Below the pieces are notes generated by a model. It worked only from the letters and a program-made list of their open reading frames with translations. It searched no databases and was not told the DNA's origin. From contig JAGNJW010000005.1 in NCBI GenBank assembly GCA_018000455.1, forward strand, positions 215,453 through 279,452: DNA of 64,000 nucleotides, read 5' to 3'. A program made the translations under genes and the position numbers. The stretch's first letter is position 1, and the number at the start of each line of letters is the position of its first letter. This document shows, piece after piece, positions 27,202 through 38,404 of this stretch. The stretch is from Acidobacteriota bacterium. GTDB taxonomy: Bacteria; Acidobacteriota; Vicinamibacteria; Vicinamibacterales; UBA2999.

Positions 27202-28400
27202 CACTCGCCGCCCGCATGGCCCGCGTGGCCCCGTCTCCCACCCTCAAAGTCGCGGCCGAAGCCGACCGCCTGCGCCGGGCCGGCGTGGACGTCGTGGACT
27301 TCGGCGCCGGCGAACCCGACTTCCCGACACCGCAGAACGTGAACGAGGCCGCGCATCGCGCCATCGATGCCGGCTTCACCAAGTACACGCCATCGGCCGG
27401 CGCCGCCGACATGCGTGAGGCCGTCTGCCACCGCTACCTGGCCGACTACGGCGTGGCTTTCACGCCGGCCGAGGTGATCGCCACCGCCGGCGCCAAGCAG
27501 GCGCTGTTCAACGCCGCCGTGACGCTCTTCGACGACGGCGACGAGGTCGTCACCCACTCGCCGTTCTGGCCGACCATCGTCGACCAGATTCTGCTCTGCG
27601 GCGCCAGGCCGGTGCTGGCCCGCGGCCGCCGGGAACGTGGCTTCGTCGTCGAGGCCGACGAGATCCTCGACCGGGTCACGCCCAAGACCAAGGCCATCAT
27701 CCTCAACTCGCCGTGCAACCCCACCGGCGCGGTGATGGCAGAAGCCACGGTGGCGGCGATCGCCGACCACTGCGCGAAGTCTGGCGTGTGGATCATCGTC
27801 GATCTCACCTACGAGAAGCTCATCTACGAGCCGGCGGCGCACAACCTGGTCAAGGTGCTGACCGACCGGCACCGTGAGCGATCGGTCATTTGCAGTTCGA
27901 CCTCGAAGGCCTATGCGATGACCGGCTGGCGCTGCGGCTGGGCTATCGCGCCGGCGGCGTTCATCACCGCCTGCAACACCGTCCAGGGCCACGCCACCTC
28001 GAACGTCTCCTCGATTTCGCAGAAGGCCGCCGTCGAAGCCCTGACCGGACCGCAGGACGCGGTGAGCAAGATGCTCGACGAGTACCGCCAGCGCCGCGAC
28101 CAGACCCTCGAGTGGCTCGCCGTCGACCCGCGCGTCGAGTGCCAGCGGCCCGGCGGCGCCTTCTATCTCTTCCCGTACGTCGCCGAGCTGCTCGCCCCGT
28201 GCGGGGTTCCGACCTCGGCCGCATTCGCCGACGCCCTGCTCGCCGAGGCGCGGGTGGCGCTCACGGCGGGCGAGGGGTTCGACGCGCCGGGTTTCGTCCG
28301 TATCTCCTACGCGACCTCGCGCCAGCGGCTGCGCGAGGGCGTCACGCGCCTGCAGGAATTCGTTCACGCCCGCCAGCGTGGCGCCACGACGGCACGCTGA
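27198..28400 (+). CDS. PLP-dependent class I/II aminotransferase (aspartate aminotransferase-like)
   Basis: This 400-residue fold-type I aminotransferase has NSPCNPTGAVM, the PLP lysine in SSTSKAYAMTGWRCGW near residue 236, and a C-terminal arginine region GFVRISYATSRQRL. It resembles the I-gamma aspartate/prephenate aminotransferase group. With the aromatic operon at the other end of the window it may help transaminate prephenate or aspartate, but this cannot be fixed from motifs alone. Coupled to coaD by a 4-base overlap. Confidence 0.9.
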   Translation: MTLAARMARVAPSPTLKVAAEADRLRRAGVDVVDFGAGEPDFPTPQNVNEAAHRAIDAGFTKYTPSAGAADMREAVCHRYLADYGVAFTPAEVIATAGAKQALFNAAVTLFDDGDEVVTHSPFWPTIVDQILLCGARPVLARGRRERGFVVEADEILDRVTPKTKAIILNSPCNPTGAVMAEATVAAIADHCAKSGVWIIVDLTYEKLIYEPAAHNLVKVLTDRHRERSVICSSTSKAYAMTGWRCGWAIAPAAFITACNTVQGHATSNVSSISQKAAVEALTGPQDAVSKMLDEYRQRRDQTLEWLAVDPRVECQRPGGAFYLFPYVAELLAPCGVPTSAAFADALLAEARVALTAGEGFDAPGFVRISYATSRQRLREGVTRLQEFVHARQRGATTAR

Positions 28401-28405
28401 CTCCC

Positions 28406-29830
28406 GTGCGCGACGCGCTCCTGGCGACGCTGGCCGACATCGTCGGCGCTCCATGGGTCACCGCCGACCCGGCGGCGCTCGACGCCGCCGCACGTGATGC
28501 GCTCAAGCGCGGGCGGCGGCCCGACGTCGTCGTCACGCCGGGCACCACGGCCGAGGTCGCTGCCATCGCCCGCGCCTGCCACGACGCTCGCATGCCGATG
28601 ACCATCCGCGGCGCCGGCACCGGCTACACGGGCGGCGCGGTGCCGATTCGCGGCGGCGTCGTCATCGCCATGACGCGCTTCAATCGCATCCTCGAGATCG
28701 ACGACGCCAATCTGCTCGCCGTCGTCCAGCCCAACGTCATCACCGGCGATCTCCACACGGCGGTCGAAGCGCGCGGCCTCTTCTATCCACCGGATCCGGC
28801 CAGCTTGGCCGAATGCGCCATCGGCGGCAACGTCGCCGAGTGCGCCGGCGGACCGCGCGCCTTCAAGTACGGCACCACCCGTCGCTACGTGCTGGCACTC
28901 GAGGCCGTGCTGCCCACGGGCGAAATCATCCGAACGGGCGCCAAGACCGTGAAGAACGTCACCGGCTACGCCCTCACCGAGTTGCTGGTGGGCTCGGAAG
29001 GCACGCTCGCCATCATCACCGAGATCACGGTGCGGCTGGTGCCGCGTCCGGCGACCCGCCGCACATTCGCGGCGACCTTCGCGAGCGTCGACGCGGCGGC
29101 CCGCGCCGTCGGCGCCATCGTGGCCGCCGGGGTCGTGCCCGCCACTCTGGAACTCATCGATGCCGCCTCGCTCGACGCCGTGGCAAAGCACCTGGGCCGG
29201 CCGATGGCGCCGCCGGGCACGGCCGCGCTGCTGCTGGTCGAGGTCGATGGCGGCGAGGCGGCCGCGGCCCACGAGGCGACGCTGGCGCGTGAGGCCTGCC
29301 ACGGCCAGGGCGCGACGTCGCTCGTGGCGGCCGACAGCGACCAGGCGCGAACCGCGGTCTGGGAAGCGCGGCGGGAGCTGTCGTACGCGCTCAGGCGGCT
29401 GGCGCCGCGTAAGATCAACCACGACGTGGTGGTGCCACGTGGCCGCGTGCCGGCGCTCTTCGCGCTGGTCGACCGCCTGCGTCAGCGCCATCGCCTCGTC
29501 GTGGCGGCGTTCGGCCACGCCGGCGACGGGAACATCCACGTCAACCTGATGGTCGATCCGGCCGACGCCGACGAGATGGCGCGGGCGGCGGCGGGGGAGC
29601 GCGAGCTGTTCGAAGGGGTCGTGGCGCTCGAAGGGGCGATCTCCGGCGAACATGGGATCGGCTACGCCAAGGCGCACTACCTTGGCCTGCAGCTGTCGGA
29701 GGCGGAGCTGGCGCTCATGGCGCGGCTCAAGCTCGCCTTCGATCCGCACGGCGTCCTCAACCCCGGCAAGATGTGGGAGACGACGGCGGCCGACCTGGAG
29801 GGCCTGTCAGGTGAGCCGCCGGGCAGGTAG
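28406..29830 (+). CDS. FAD-binding oxidase, GlcD/D-lactate dehydrogenase family
   Basis: This 474-residue flavoprotein starts at GTG 28406, five bases after the aminotransferase stop. The FAD-binding PCMH domain has IRGAGTGYTGGAVPIRGGVV, YPPDPASLAECAIGGNVAEC and YALTELLVGSEGTLAIIT. The C-terminal substrate cap has FGHAGDGNIHVN and ISGEHGIGYAK with metal-binding His residues. It oxidises a 2-hydroxy acid such as glycolate or D-lactate. GlcE and GlcF partners are absent, so a single-chain enzyme is likely. Confidence 0.9.
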   Translation: MRDALLATLADIVGAPWVTADPAALDAAARDALKRGRRPDVVVTPGTTAEVAAIARACHDARMPMTIRGAGTGYTGGAVPIRGGVVIAMTRFNRILEIDDANLLAVVQPNVITGDLHTAVEARGLFYPPDPASLAECAIGGNVAECAGGPRAFKYGTTRRYVLALEAVLPTGEIIRTGAKTVKNVTGYALTELLVGSEGTLAIITEITVRLVPRPATRRTFAATFASVDAAARAVGAIVAAGVVPATLELIDAASLDAVAKHLGRPMAPPGTAALLLVEVDGGEAAAAHEATLAREACHGQGATSLVAADSDQARTAVWEARRELSYALRRLAPRKINHDVVVPRGRVPALFALVDRLRQRHRLVVAAFGHAGDGNIHVNLMVDPADADEMARAAAGERELFEGVVALEGAISGEHGIGYAKAHYLGLQLSEAELALMARLKLAFDPHGVLNPGKMWETTAADLEGLSGEPPGR

Positions 29831-29836
29831 CGGCCC

Positions 29837-31507
29837 TCACTCGCGGGTGCTGACGAGAACGACCCGCTGCACGTCGCGGACCGGGTCTGGCCAGAGGAAC
29901 GAGCGCAGTCGCAGGCCCGCTTCGTTCAGATAGGCGAACTCCGCCAGGCGCGTGGCCTTCCGGGCCCCTGCGGCCTCGACGCGATCCAGGTCGGTGCGCG
30001 GCACGACGATGAGTGCCCGGCCCTCCTGGGCGAGAAACGCGGTGAGCTGCTCGTCGTTGATGAGGTCGGTCTGCTTGACGCCCGTGTAGAAGATGAGATT
30101 GCGGACGAAGGCGCGCGATACGCCAATCGGCTCGTCGGCCCGGCGGGCGGAGCGCACGGCGTCAGCCACCCGGTGCACGGCGTCTTCGGGACCGCCGGCG
30201 AGCCCCCCGATGACGAGCGCAGGCAACGCCAGGCTGCTGCCGATCGCCAGTACCCAGGGCGCCCGGCGCCAGGCCCGCGTGAGCGCCGTCGCCACGACCG
30301 CCAGGCCGGCCGCCAGGATGACGACGGCCGCCATCGCGCTGTGCAGCGGCGGCAGCTCTACGAAGAGCGGCCGGGCCCGCCACAACAGCGCGCCGGCGAG
30401 CACCAGGATCCCGCCCGAGGCGATCGATGCCAGCTGCAGGCCGCGGTCGGGACGCGACTGATAGAGCCCGCCGTCGAGCCCTCGCCGGGCCCGCGAACGC
30501 TTGGTGATGCCGTGTGCCAGCAGCAGCGCCAGCGGCGGCAGGAGCGGCAGCACGTAGCGCGGCTGCTTGCCGACCGAGAGGGTGAGCAGCGCCAGCGGCG
30601 CGGTGATCCAGATGGCCAGGCGCGTCTCGAGACTACCGGGACCGCCGCGTCCGGCGACGAAGCGTACGAACGCGCCGACGCCGAGCAGCAGGAAGGGCGA
30701 CCACGGCGCGACGCCGCCAATGATGACCGGCCCGTAGTACCACCACGGCCGCGGCTCGTTGAAGCGGTCGGTGGCGAAGCGCGCGAGATTGTCGCCGACG
30801 AAGAAGCTGTCGAGGTAGGCCGTGCCGTGACGCCACCACATCGCCAGGTACCACGGCGCGGCGATGGCGACGAACACCAGCGTGGCCGCCGCGAGATCGC
30901 CGGGGCCGATGCGCGACTGGCGACGCTCGATGGTGACGATCGGGCCGACCACCACCGCCGGGAGCACGATTGCCAGCGGGCCCTTCACGAGGAAGCCGAG
31001 GGCGGCGGCCGCCGCGGCGAGCAACAGCCAGCGCCGCGGCCGCGGCACGCGGTCGCCCACCGCCACGAGGCAGCAGCCGATGGTGGCAGTGACACACAGC
31101 GCCAGCGGCAGATCCGGCAGGGCCATCCGGCCGAGGGCGACGTAGCCAAAACTCGTGGCGACGATGGCACCGGCCAGGAGCGCCGTGTCGTCGTCGTACC
31201 AGCGCCGGGCAATGCCGGCGGTGACGAACACCAGCGCGATCCCGGAGAGCGCCGCCCACAGGCGTGCCGACGCCTCACCCGGACCCGTGACGGCGAAGGT
31301 CGCCGCCGTGACCCAGTAGTAGAGGATGGGCTTCTGGAAGCGCGGCTCGTAGTTGTAGTACGGCGTGAGCCAGTCGCCCGACTCCACCATCTCGCGCGCC
31401 GCCTCCGCGTAGAACGCCTCGTCGGAGTCGGTCATGGCGGGCGCGCCCAGGCCGACGAGGAACGTGAGACCTGCCACTACGAGCAGAGGAGCGAGCGACC
31501 GTCGCAC
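29837..31507 (-). CDS. ArnT/PMT-like membrane glycosyltransferase (GT83-like)
   Basis: This 556-residue integral membrane protein has about eleven hydrophobic segments in the first 440 residues and a soluble C-terminal part. The N-terminal loop TDSDEAFYAEAAREMVESGD carries the acidic catalytic residues typical of PMT/ArnT enzymes, and RFQKPILYYW and GRMALPDLPLAL match family patterns. It would transfer a sugar from a polyprenyl phosphate donor to lipid A or another acceptor outside the inner membrane. Acceptor unknown. Starts at GTG 31507. Confidence 0.85.
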   Translation of the reverse strand: MRRSLAPLLVVAGLTFLVGLGAPAMTDSDEAFYAEAAREMVESGDWLTPYYNYEPRFQKPILYYWVTAATFAVTGPGEASARLWAALSGIALVFVTAGIARRWYDDDTALLAGAIVATSFGYVALGRMALPDLPLALCVTATIGCCLVAVGDRVPRPRRWLLLAAAAAALGFLVKGPLAIVLPAVVVGPIVTIERRQSRIGPGDLAAATLVFVAIAAPWYLAMWWRHGTAYLDSFFVGDNLARFATDRFNEPRPWWYYGPVIIGGVAPWSPFLLLGVGAFVRFVAGRGGPGSLETRLAIWITAPLALLTLSVGKQPRYVLPLLPPLALLLAHGITKRSRARRGLDGGLYQSRPDRGLQLASIASGGILVLAGALLWRARPLFVELPPLHSAMAAVVILAAGLAVVATALTRAWRRAPWVLAIGSSLALPALVIGGLAGGPEDAVHRVADAVRSARRADEPIGVSRAFVRNLIFYTGVKQTDLINDEQLTAFLAQEGRALIVVPRTDLDRVEAAGARKATRLAEFAYLNEAGLRLRSFLWPDPVRDVQRVVLVSTRE

Positions 31508-31513
31508 GCTCAG

Positions 31514-31519
31514 ATTGTA
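31514..31519 (-). promoter_or_regulatory. -10 box of the ArnT-like gene, leaderless type
   Basis: TACAAT on the minus strand ends 6 bases before the GTG at 31507. Confidence 0.6.
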
Positions 31520-31555
31520 GCGGCTGGCGCGGCGTTTGGCGCGTCCGGCCCACGG

Positions 31556-31561
31556 TATACT
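31556..31561 (+). promoter_or_regulatory. -10 box of the CDGSH gene
   Basis: TATACT ends 8 bases before the ATG at 31570. It is back to back with the ArnT-like promoter. Confidence 0.5.
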
Positions 31562-31569
31562 GCCCGGGC

Positions 31570-31797
31570 ATGGCCACGATCAAGGTTCGCCTCAACGGCC
31601 CGCTGCTCGTCGACGGCGACGACGTCACGCTCATCGACTGGAACGGCAATCCCTATCCGATTGCCAAGCGGCCTTTCGCGCTGTGCCGCTGCGGTCACTC
31701 GACGCGGAAGCCGTTCTGCGACAGCTCGCACAGCCGCATGGGCTTCGCCGCGGCCGAAGCGGCCCTCGGACCCGACGCCGACGACAAGCCGGCCTAG
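31570..31797 (+). CDS. CDGSH iron-sulfur domain protein
   Basis: This 75-residue protein carries a single CDGSH-type [2Fe-2S] site, CRCGHSTRKPFCDSSH (C-x-C-x2-S-x3-P-x-C-D-x2-H), at about residues 39-54. The single-motif, short architecture is common in bacteria and works as a homodimer in electron transfer or redox sensing. It is convergent with clpB, 19 bases apart. No membrane anchor is present. Confidence 0.9.
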   Translation: MATIKVRLNGPLLVDGDDVTLIDWNGNPYPIAKRPFALCRCGHSTRKPFCDSSHSRMGFAAAEAALGPDADDKPA

Positions 31798-31816
31798 TGT
31801 CGGTCGCCACGGCGCG

Positions 31817-34417
<2,601 letters not shown>

Positions 34418-34469
34418 CAGCAATCGTCCTTCCTGCCCGCCCGGTTCACCCGGGCCTTAGCGTCCTCTG

Positions 34470-35393
34470 CTAATTCGATTCCAACTGGCGCAGCGCCTCG
34501 TAGTGGGACTTCTGTTCGCTCGTGAGGGTGGCTGGCACGCGAACTTCCACCCGCGCGAACAAATCCCCGCGGTCGTCGGCGGTTCCGGGTGATGGCAGGC
34601 CGTGTCCGCGCAGGCGCAGGCGCTGCCCGCCCTGGGTACCGGCCGGCACCTTGACGCTGAGCCGGCTGCCGCTGAGCGTGGTCACCTCGGCGGTGCCGCC
34701 GAGTACTGCCGTCGTGATCGGCACGGCGAGGGCGGTCGTGAGATCGCGTCCCGATCGTTCGAAGCGCGGATGGGGCAGCAGGCGCACGCGCAGGATCACG
34801 TCGCCCGCCCTGAGCCGCGTGCCATCGGTGATCCCGGCCGGGATGCGAACCTCGAGGTTCCGCGAGGCGCCGTCGGCGGTTTGCACCGTCATCTTCTCGA
34901 CCCGCCCGCCGAGCGCTGCCGACAGATCGAGCGCCACGTCATACTCGGTCTCCGGCGCCCGCCGCGGCCGGCTGCGGCCGCCAGCCCTCGGCCGGGCACC
35001 CGCGGTCTGGCCGCCGAAGAAGGTGTTGAAGAAGTCGGAGAACGGACTGCCGCCGGCACCGAAGACGGCGTCCATCTCCTCTTGCGTCATCGTGCGGTAC
35101 CCGCTCTGGCCGCCTCCCGGCGGTCGCCCCGGACCGCCCGCACCGGGGCCCGCCTGCTCGTACTGGCGCCAGTTGGCGCCGAGTTCGTCGTACTTGCGGC
35201 GGGTCTCGGCGTTGCTCAGCACCTCGTAGGCCTCGTTGACCTCTTTGAAGGTCGTCTCGGCCGAGCGGTCGCCGGGGTTCACGTCGGGATGGTGCTTGCG
35301 GGCCAGCCGGCGAAAGGCCTGCTTGATCTCCTTCTCGGAGGCAGTCTTGGCCACGCCGAGCGTCTTGTAGTAATCGCGGAAGTCCATCGTCAC
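34470..35393 (-). CDS. cbpA: DnaJ/CbpA-type co-chaperone
   Basis: This 307-residue Hsp40 has an N-terminal J domain (YKTLGVAKTASEKEIKQAF) with the HPD motif at residues 35-37, a Gly/Phe-rich segment (about 80-125), and two beta-sandwich substrate domains. It lacks the CxxCxGxG zinc-finger repeats, so it is the CbpA/class B type. The start is GTG 35393, overlapping the hspR stop, or ATG 35387. Its operon with hspR and clpB suggests that it works with ClpB and a DnaK coded elsewhere. Confidence 0.92.
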   Translation of the reverse strand: MTMDFRDYYKTLGVAKTASEKEIKQAFRRLARKHHPDVNPGDRSAETTFKEVNEAYEVLSNAETRRKYDELGANWRQYEQAGPGAGGPGRPPGGGQSGYRTMTQEEMDAVFGAGGSPFSDFFNTFFGGQTAGARPRAGGRSRPRRAPETEYDVALDLSAALGGRVEKMTVQTADGASRNLEVRIPAGITDGTRLRAGDVILRVRLLPHPRFERSGRDLTTALAVPITTAVLGGTAEVTTLSGSRLSVKVPAGTQGGQRLRLRGHGLPSPGTADDRGDLFARVEVRVPATLTSEQKSHYEALRQLESN

Positions 35394-35731
35394 AGCCCCA
35401 CGACCTGTTTGAGCCGGCCGACTTCGCGCGCCAGCCGGCGCTTGGCCTCGGAGCGTCCGAGCGCCGACTCAGACAGCAGCGGCTCCATCCGCTGGAGGCC
35501 CTCGGCGACGGCGAGCAGTCGTTGCACGCCCGCCAGGTTCACGCCGGCGTCCTCGACCAGTACCTTGATGAGCCGCAGGCGCTCGATCTCGGCTTCAGAG
35601 TAGAGCCGCATGCTGCCGATGGTACGCGCCGGCTGCACCAGCCCGAGGCGCTCGTACTTGCGCAGCGTCTGCGGATGCATGCTCAGCATCCGGGCCGCTA
35701 CGCTGATGAAGATGAGGTCCGATGTTGACAC
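35390..35731 (-). CDS. hspR: MerR-family heat-shock repressor HspR
   Basis: This 113-residue protein starts at GTG 35731. Its MerR-type winged helix has FISVAARMLSMHPQTLRKYERLGLVQPART and MRLYSEAEIERLRLIKVLVE, followed by a helical tail; the HPQTLRKYE segment is the usual HspR recognition-helix pattern. HspR represses its own operon and other chaperone genes with DnaK as co-repressor in actinobacteria. A HAIR-like site lies across its promoter (35747-35767), fitting autoregulation. It is the first gene of the dnaJ-clpB operon. Confidence 0.88.
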   Translation of the reverse strand: MSTSDLIFISVAARMLSMHPQTLRKYERLGLVQPARTIGSMRLYSEAEIERLRLIKVLVEDAGVNLAGVQRLLAVAEGLQRMEPLLSESALGRSEAKRRLAREVGRLKQVVGL

Positions 35732-35737
35732 ACCGCG

Positions 35738-35766
35738 AGTGTAGAACTTGATACGCCTCGTGTCAA
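35738..35766 (-). promoter_or_regulatory. consensus promoter of the hspR operon, leaderless
   Basis: On the minus strand TTGACA (35766-35761), a 17-base spacer, then TACACT (35743-35738). The GTG of hspR begins 6 bases later. It is the best-matched promoter in the window, with a perfect -35. Confidence 0.8.
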
Positions 35767-35767
35767 T
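35747..35767. promoter_or_regulatory. HAIR-like operator, probable HspR binding site
   Basis: CTTGATA, seven bases, TGTCAAT. The known HspR inverted repeat is CTTGAGT-N7-ACTCAAG; the outer CTTGA and TCAA are kept at the right spacing. It covers the -35 and most of the spacer of the hspR promoter, so binding would block polymerase. Confidence 0.6.
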
Positions 35768-35859
35768 AAGCGGGCCATAAGGCGAGGGTGACGCCCGCGA
35801 CGGACCCGCCGGCGGTGCCGTGCCGGCCGGCACGGCCCGTGGCCCGCGCTCTTCTGCAC

Positions 35860-35865
35860 TACACT
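35860..35865 (+). promoter_or_regulatory. -10 box of the SGNH/MBOAT operon
   Basis: TACACT ends 6 bases before GTG 35872, favouring that codon over upstream in-frame starts. Confidence 0.55.
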
Positions 35866-35871
35866 CGTAAA

Positions 35872-36885
35872 GTGTCTCCGCTCCGGCCTCGCCCGCCTGT
35901 CTTATGGCCGGCAGCCGTCTGTGCCGTCGCCTTCACGGCCATGCTCGTGGCGACGGTCGTGGCGATCGACACGCTGCCGGCGCTCGGCGCCGCTGCCGCC
36001 GACCGGCCCGCCGCGGAAGAGACTCTCGACGACGACCACTATCTCGCCGCCGATATCGGAGGCACGGTCGATCACCACGTGCTCTTCTTCGGCCTGGACG
36101 ACGAGGCCGCCGAACATCTGCAGGCCGCCGATGTGCTGTTCCTCGGCAATTCCCGGCTGATGTTCGCGCTGCGCCCGGCCGTCGTCGGGCCGGAGTTCGC
36201 CGCCCGCGGGCTGTCGTACTACGCGCTGGGGTTTGGCTTTCGCGAAGCCGACCGCTTCCCACTGGCGATCATCCGCAAGTTCGACCTGCGGCCGCGGTTC
36301 GTGGTCGTGAACGCCGACGGCTTCTTCGGCGGCGGGCTCAGCGCCTGGGCAGAAGCCGTCAACCGCGACACGCCGTTTGCCGCGCGCAAGCTGCGCCTGG
36401 AGGCGGAAGCGGCACACCGTGTCCGCCAGGCCATGCATCGCGTGGCGCCGAACTGGCTCTCGACCTTCGGCCGACCGGGGCTCGGGCAGGCGCGCGAACT
36501 CGACATCTATCGCTCCCGCGTCAATGGCACCTGGCAGATGTCTCCGTGGCCGTTCACCACCACGGTGTTCACGCCGCCGTCGCCCGACGGGTCGGCCCTG
36601 GGCCGGGGCGAGCGGGCAGCGGCGCTGGCGTTCAAGGCTGAAATGGACGCTCGTGGGATCACGCTCATCCTCACCCGCGTGCCCACCCCGCAGCCACACG
36701 GCGGGGCCGGCCCGGCCCGCTTCGCCGCGCTGCTGCAGGTACCACTGGTCGTGGCCGAACCACGGGCCATGACCAGTGCCGACGGCAGCCACCTCGATTC
36801 GGCGAGCGCCTACGACTGGTCGCGCGCCTTCATGGCGGCGCTGGCGCCCCATCTTGGGGCGGCGGCCGGCGTTCCCGCGCGATGA
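35872..36885 (+). CDS. membrane-anchored SGNH/AlgX-DltD-like hydrolase-fold partner of MBOAT
   Basis: This 337-residue protein starts at GTG 35872 on promoter evidence. One N-terminal membrane helix (about 13-33) anchors a soluble domain. VLFLGNSRLMFAL (about 82-94) looks like the nucleophile block of DltD/AlgX-type proteins, and GSHLDSASAYDWS near the C-terminus is a likely Asp-His pair. Such proteins work with an MBOAT acyltransferase to acetylate or otherwise acylate an extracytoplasmic polymer. The stop overlaps the MBOAT start by 4 bases, supporting that pairing. Confidence 0.7.
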   Translation: MSPLRPRPPVLWPAAVCAVAFTAMLVATVVAIDTLPALGAAAADRPAAEETLDDDHYLAADIGGTVDHHVLFFGLDDEAAEHLQAADVLFLGNSRLMFALRPAVVGPEFAARGLSYYALGFGFREADRFPLAIIRKFDLRPRFVVVNADGFFGGGLSAWAEAVNRDTPFAARKLRLEAEAAHRVRQAMHRVAPNWLSTFGRPGLGQARELDIYRSRVNGTWQMSPWPFTTTVFTPPSPDGSALGRGERAAALAFKAEMDARGITLILTRVPTPQPHGGAGPARFAALLQVPLVVAEPRAMTSADGSHLDSASAYDWSRAFMAALAPHLGAAAGVPAR

Positions 36886-38297
36886 ACTTCGTCTCCTGGG
36901 CGTTCGTCGCGCTCTTCCTGGTGGTCTTCGCGGCCCGCCTTACGTTCGGGCGGCGCAAGGTCGAATCGCCATACCTCGGCGCGCTGCTGGTCGCCAGCCT
37001 GGTCTTCTATAGCTGGCACATCCCGGCGTATCTCGCGGTGCTGCTCGGCAGCGCCACGGTCGACTACACCGTGGCCATCGCCATCCACCGGCTCGGGCCG
37101 GGTCAGCAGACACTGCGGCGGGCCTGCCTGGTCGCCTCGCTCGCGGTGAACCTCGGACTGCTGGCCTTCTTCAAGTACGGCGGCTTCGCGGTGCGTGCGG
37201 CCGAGGAACTGGCCGGGCTCGGCGGGGCGTCGCTGCGCCTGCCGGAGTTCTCGCTGGTGCTGCCGATGGGGATCAGTTTCTACACCTTCCAGACGCTGTC
37301 GTACACCATCGACGTCTACCGGGGCGCGCTCGTGCCCCTGCGCAGCTTCCCGCGGTTCCTGCTCTTCATCAGCTTCTTCCCACAGCTGGTGGCCGGCCCG
37401 ATCGTGCGCGCCAGCGAGTTCCTGCCGCAGTTGCCGCGCCGGCGTCGCCTGCACGCCCGCGCGTTCTACCAGGGCGTGTGGCTGGTCGTGGTCGGATTCT
37501 TCCTGAAGATGGTGTGCGCCGACAACCTGGCGGCCTACGTCGACGAGTTCTGGGAGCGCGGCGGCCGCGACGGCGCCGATGCTTCGTTCGCGCTCTGGCT
37601 GTCGGTGATGTTCTCGGGACAGATCTTCGCAGACTTCGCCGGCTACTCGACGATTGCGCAAGGGCTCGGCTACCTGCTCGGGTTCCGGTTTCCGGACAAT
37701 TTCAACGCGCCGTACCTGGCCGGATCGTTCAAGAACTTCTGGGAGCGCTGGCACATCACGCTGTCGAGGTGGCTGCGCGACTACCTCTACCTGCCGCTCG
37801 GCGGCAACCGCGGCTCGCGCCTCCGAACGCAGGTGAACCTGCTGCTGGTGATGCTGCTCGGTGGCTTGTGGCACGGCGCGGCCTATACCTTCATCGTGTG
37901 GGGGGCCATTCACGGGCTGTGCCTGGTGGGGGAGCGGGTGCTCGGCTTGCAGCGGCCGATCCCGCGTCCGTTCGCCGTGCGCGCGGTGTGGTATGTCGTC
38001 GTTCAGGGCGCGGTGCTCGTCGCGTGGATCTACTTCAGGAGTGCGACGGTGGGCGGCGCCACCGCCTTTGTCGGCAACCTCGTCGCCGGGGCATGGCGGG
38101 CGCCCGATGCCTGGATGGTGCAGGCACTCGTGTTCCTGTTGCCGCTCGTCCTGTTGCACGGCTACACCTGGCTCGTCGAGCGGGGGCGGATGGCCGAACT
38201 CGGACCGACGGCACGGGCGCTGCTCACGGCAGTCATGATCTACGGCATCATCACGCTCCACGGTGGCACGAGCGAGTTCATCTACTTTCAGTTCTGA
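36882..38297 (+). CDS. MBOAT-family O-acyltransferase (AlgI/DltB-like)
   Basis: This 471-residue polytopic protein has the AlgI/DltB signatures LPMGISFYTFQTLSYTIDVY, FFPQLVAGPIVRASEFLPQL, NFWERWHITLSRWLRDYLYL and GGLWHGAAYTFIVWG with the invariant His near residue 331. It moves an acyl group from cytoplasm to an exported acceptor. It is translationally coupled to the SGNH-like gene. No alginate, dlt or cellulose genes are adjacent, so the acylated polymer is unknown. Confidence 0.93.
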   Translation: MNFVSWAFVALFLVVFAARLTFGRRKVESPYLGALLVASLVFYSWHIPAYLAVLLGSATVDYTVAIAIHRLGPGQQTLRRACLVASLAVNLGLLAFFKYGGFAVRAAEELAGLGGASLRLPEFSLVLPMGISFYTFQTLSYTIDVYRGALVPLRSFPRFLLFISFFPQLVAGPIVRASEFLPQLPRRRRLHARAFYQGVWLVVVGFFLKMVCADNLAAYVDEFWERGGRDGADASFALWLSVMFSGQIFADFAGYSTIAQGLGYLLGFRFPDNFNAPYLAGSFKNFWERWHITLSRWLRDYLYLPLGGNRGSRLRTQVNLLLVMLLGGLWHGAAYTFIVWGAIHGLCLVGERVLGLQRPIPRPFAVRAVWYVVVQGAVLVAWIYFRSATVGGATAFVGNLVAGAWRAPDAWMVQALVFLLPLVLLHGYTWLVERGRMAELGPTARALLTAVMIYGIITLHGGTSEFIYFQF

Positions 38298-38404
38298 GCT
38301 GCGCCCCCACGCCTGCCGCCGCCAGACCGGCCATCGCCGGCGACGCCCGAGCCGTGCCGCGCGTGACAAGTCGCGCAGGTGAGCGGCATACTTAGGGATC
38401 GCAC

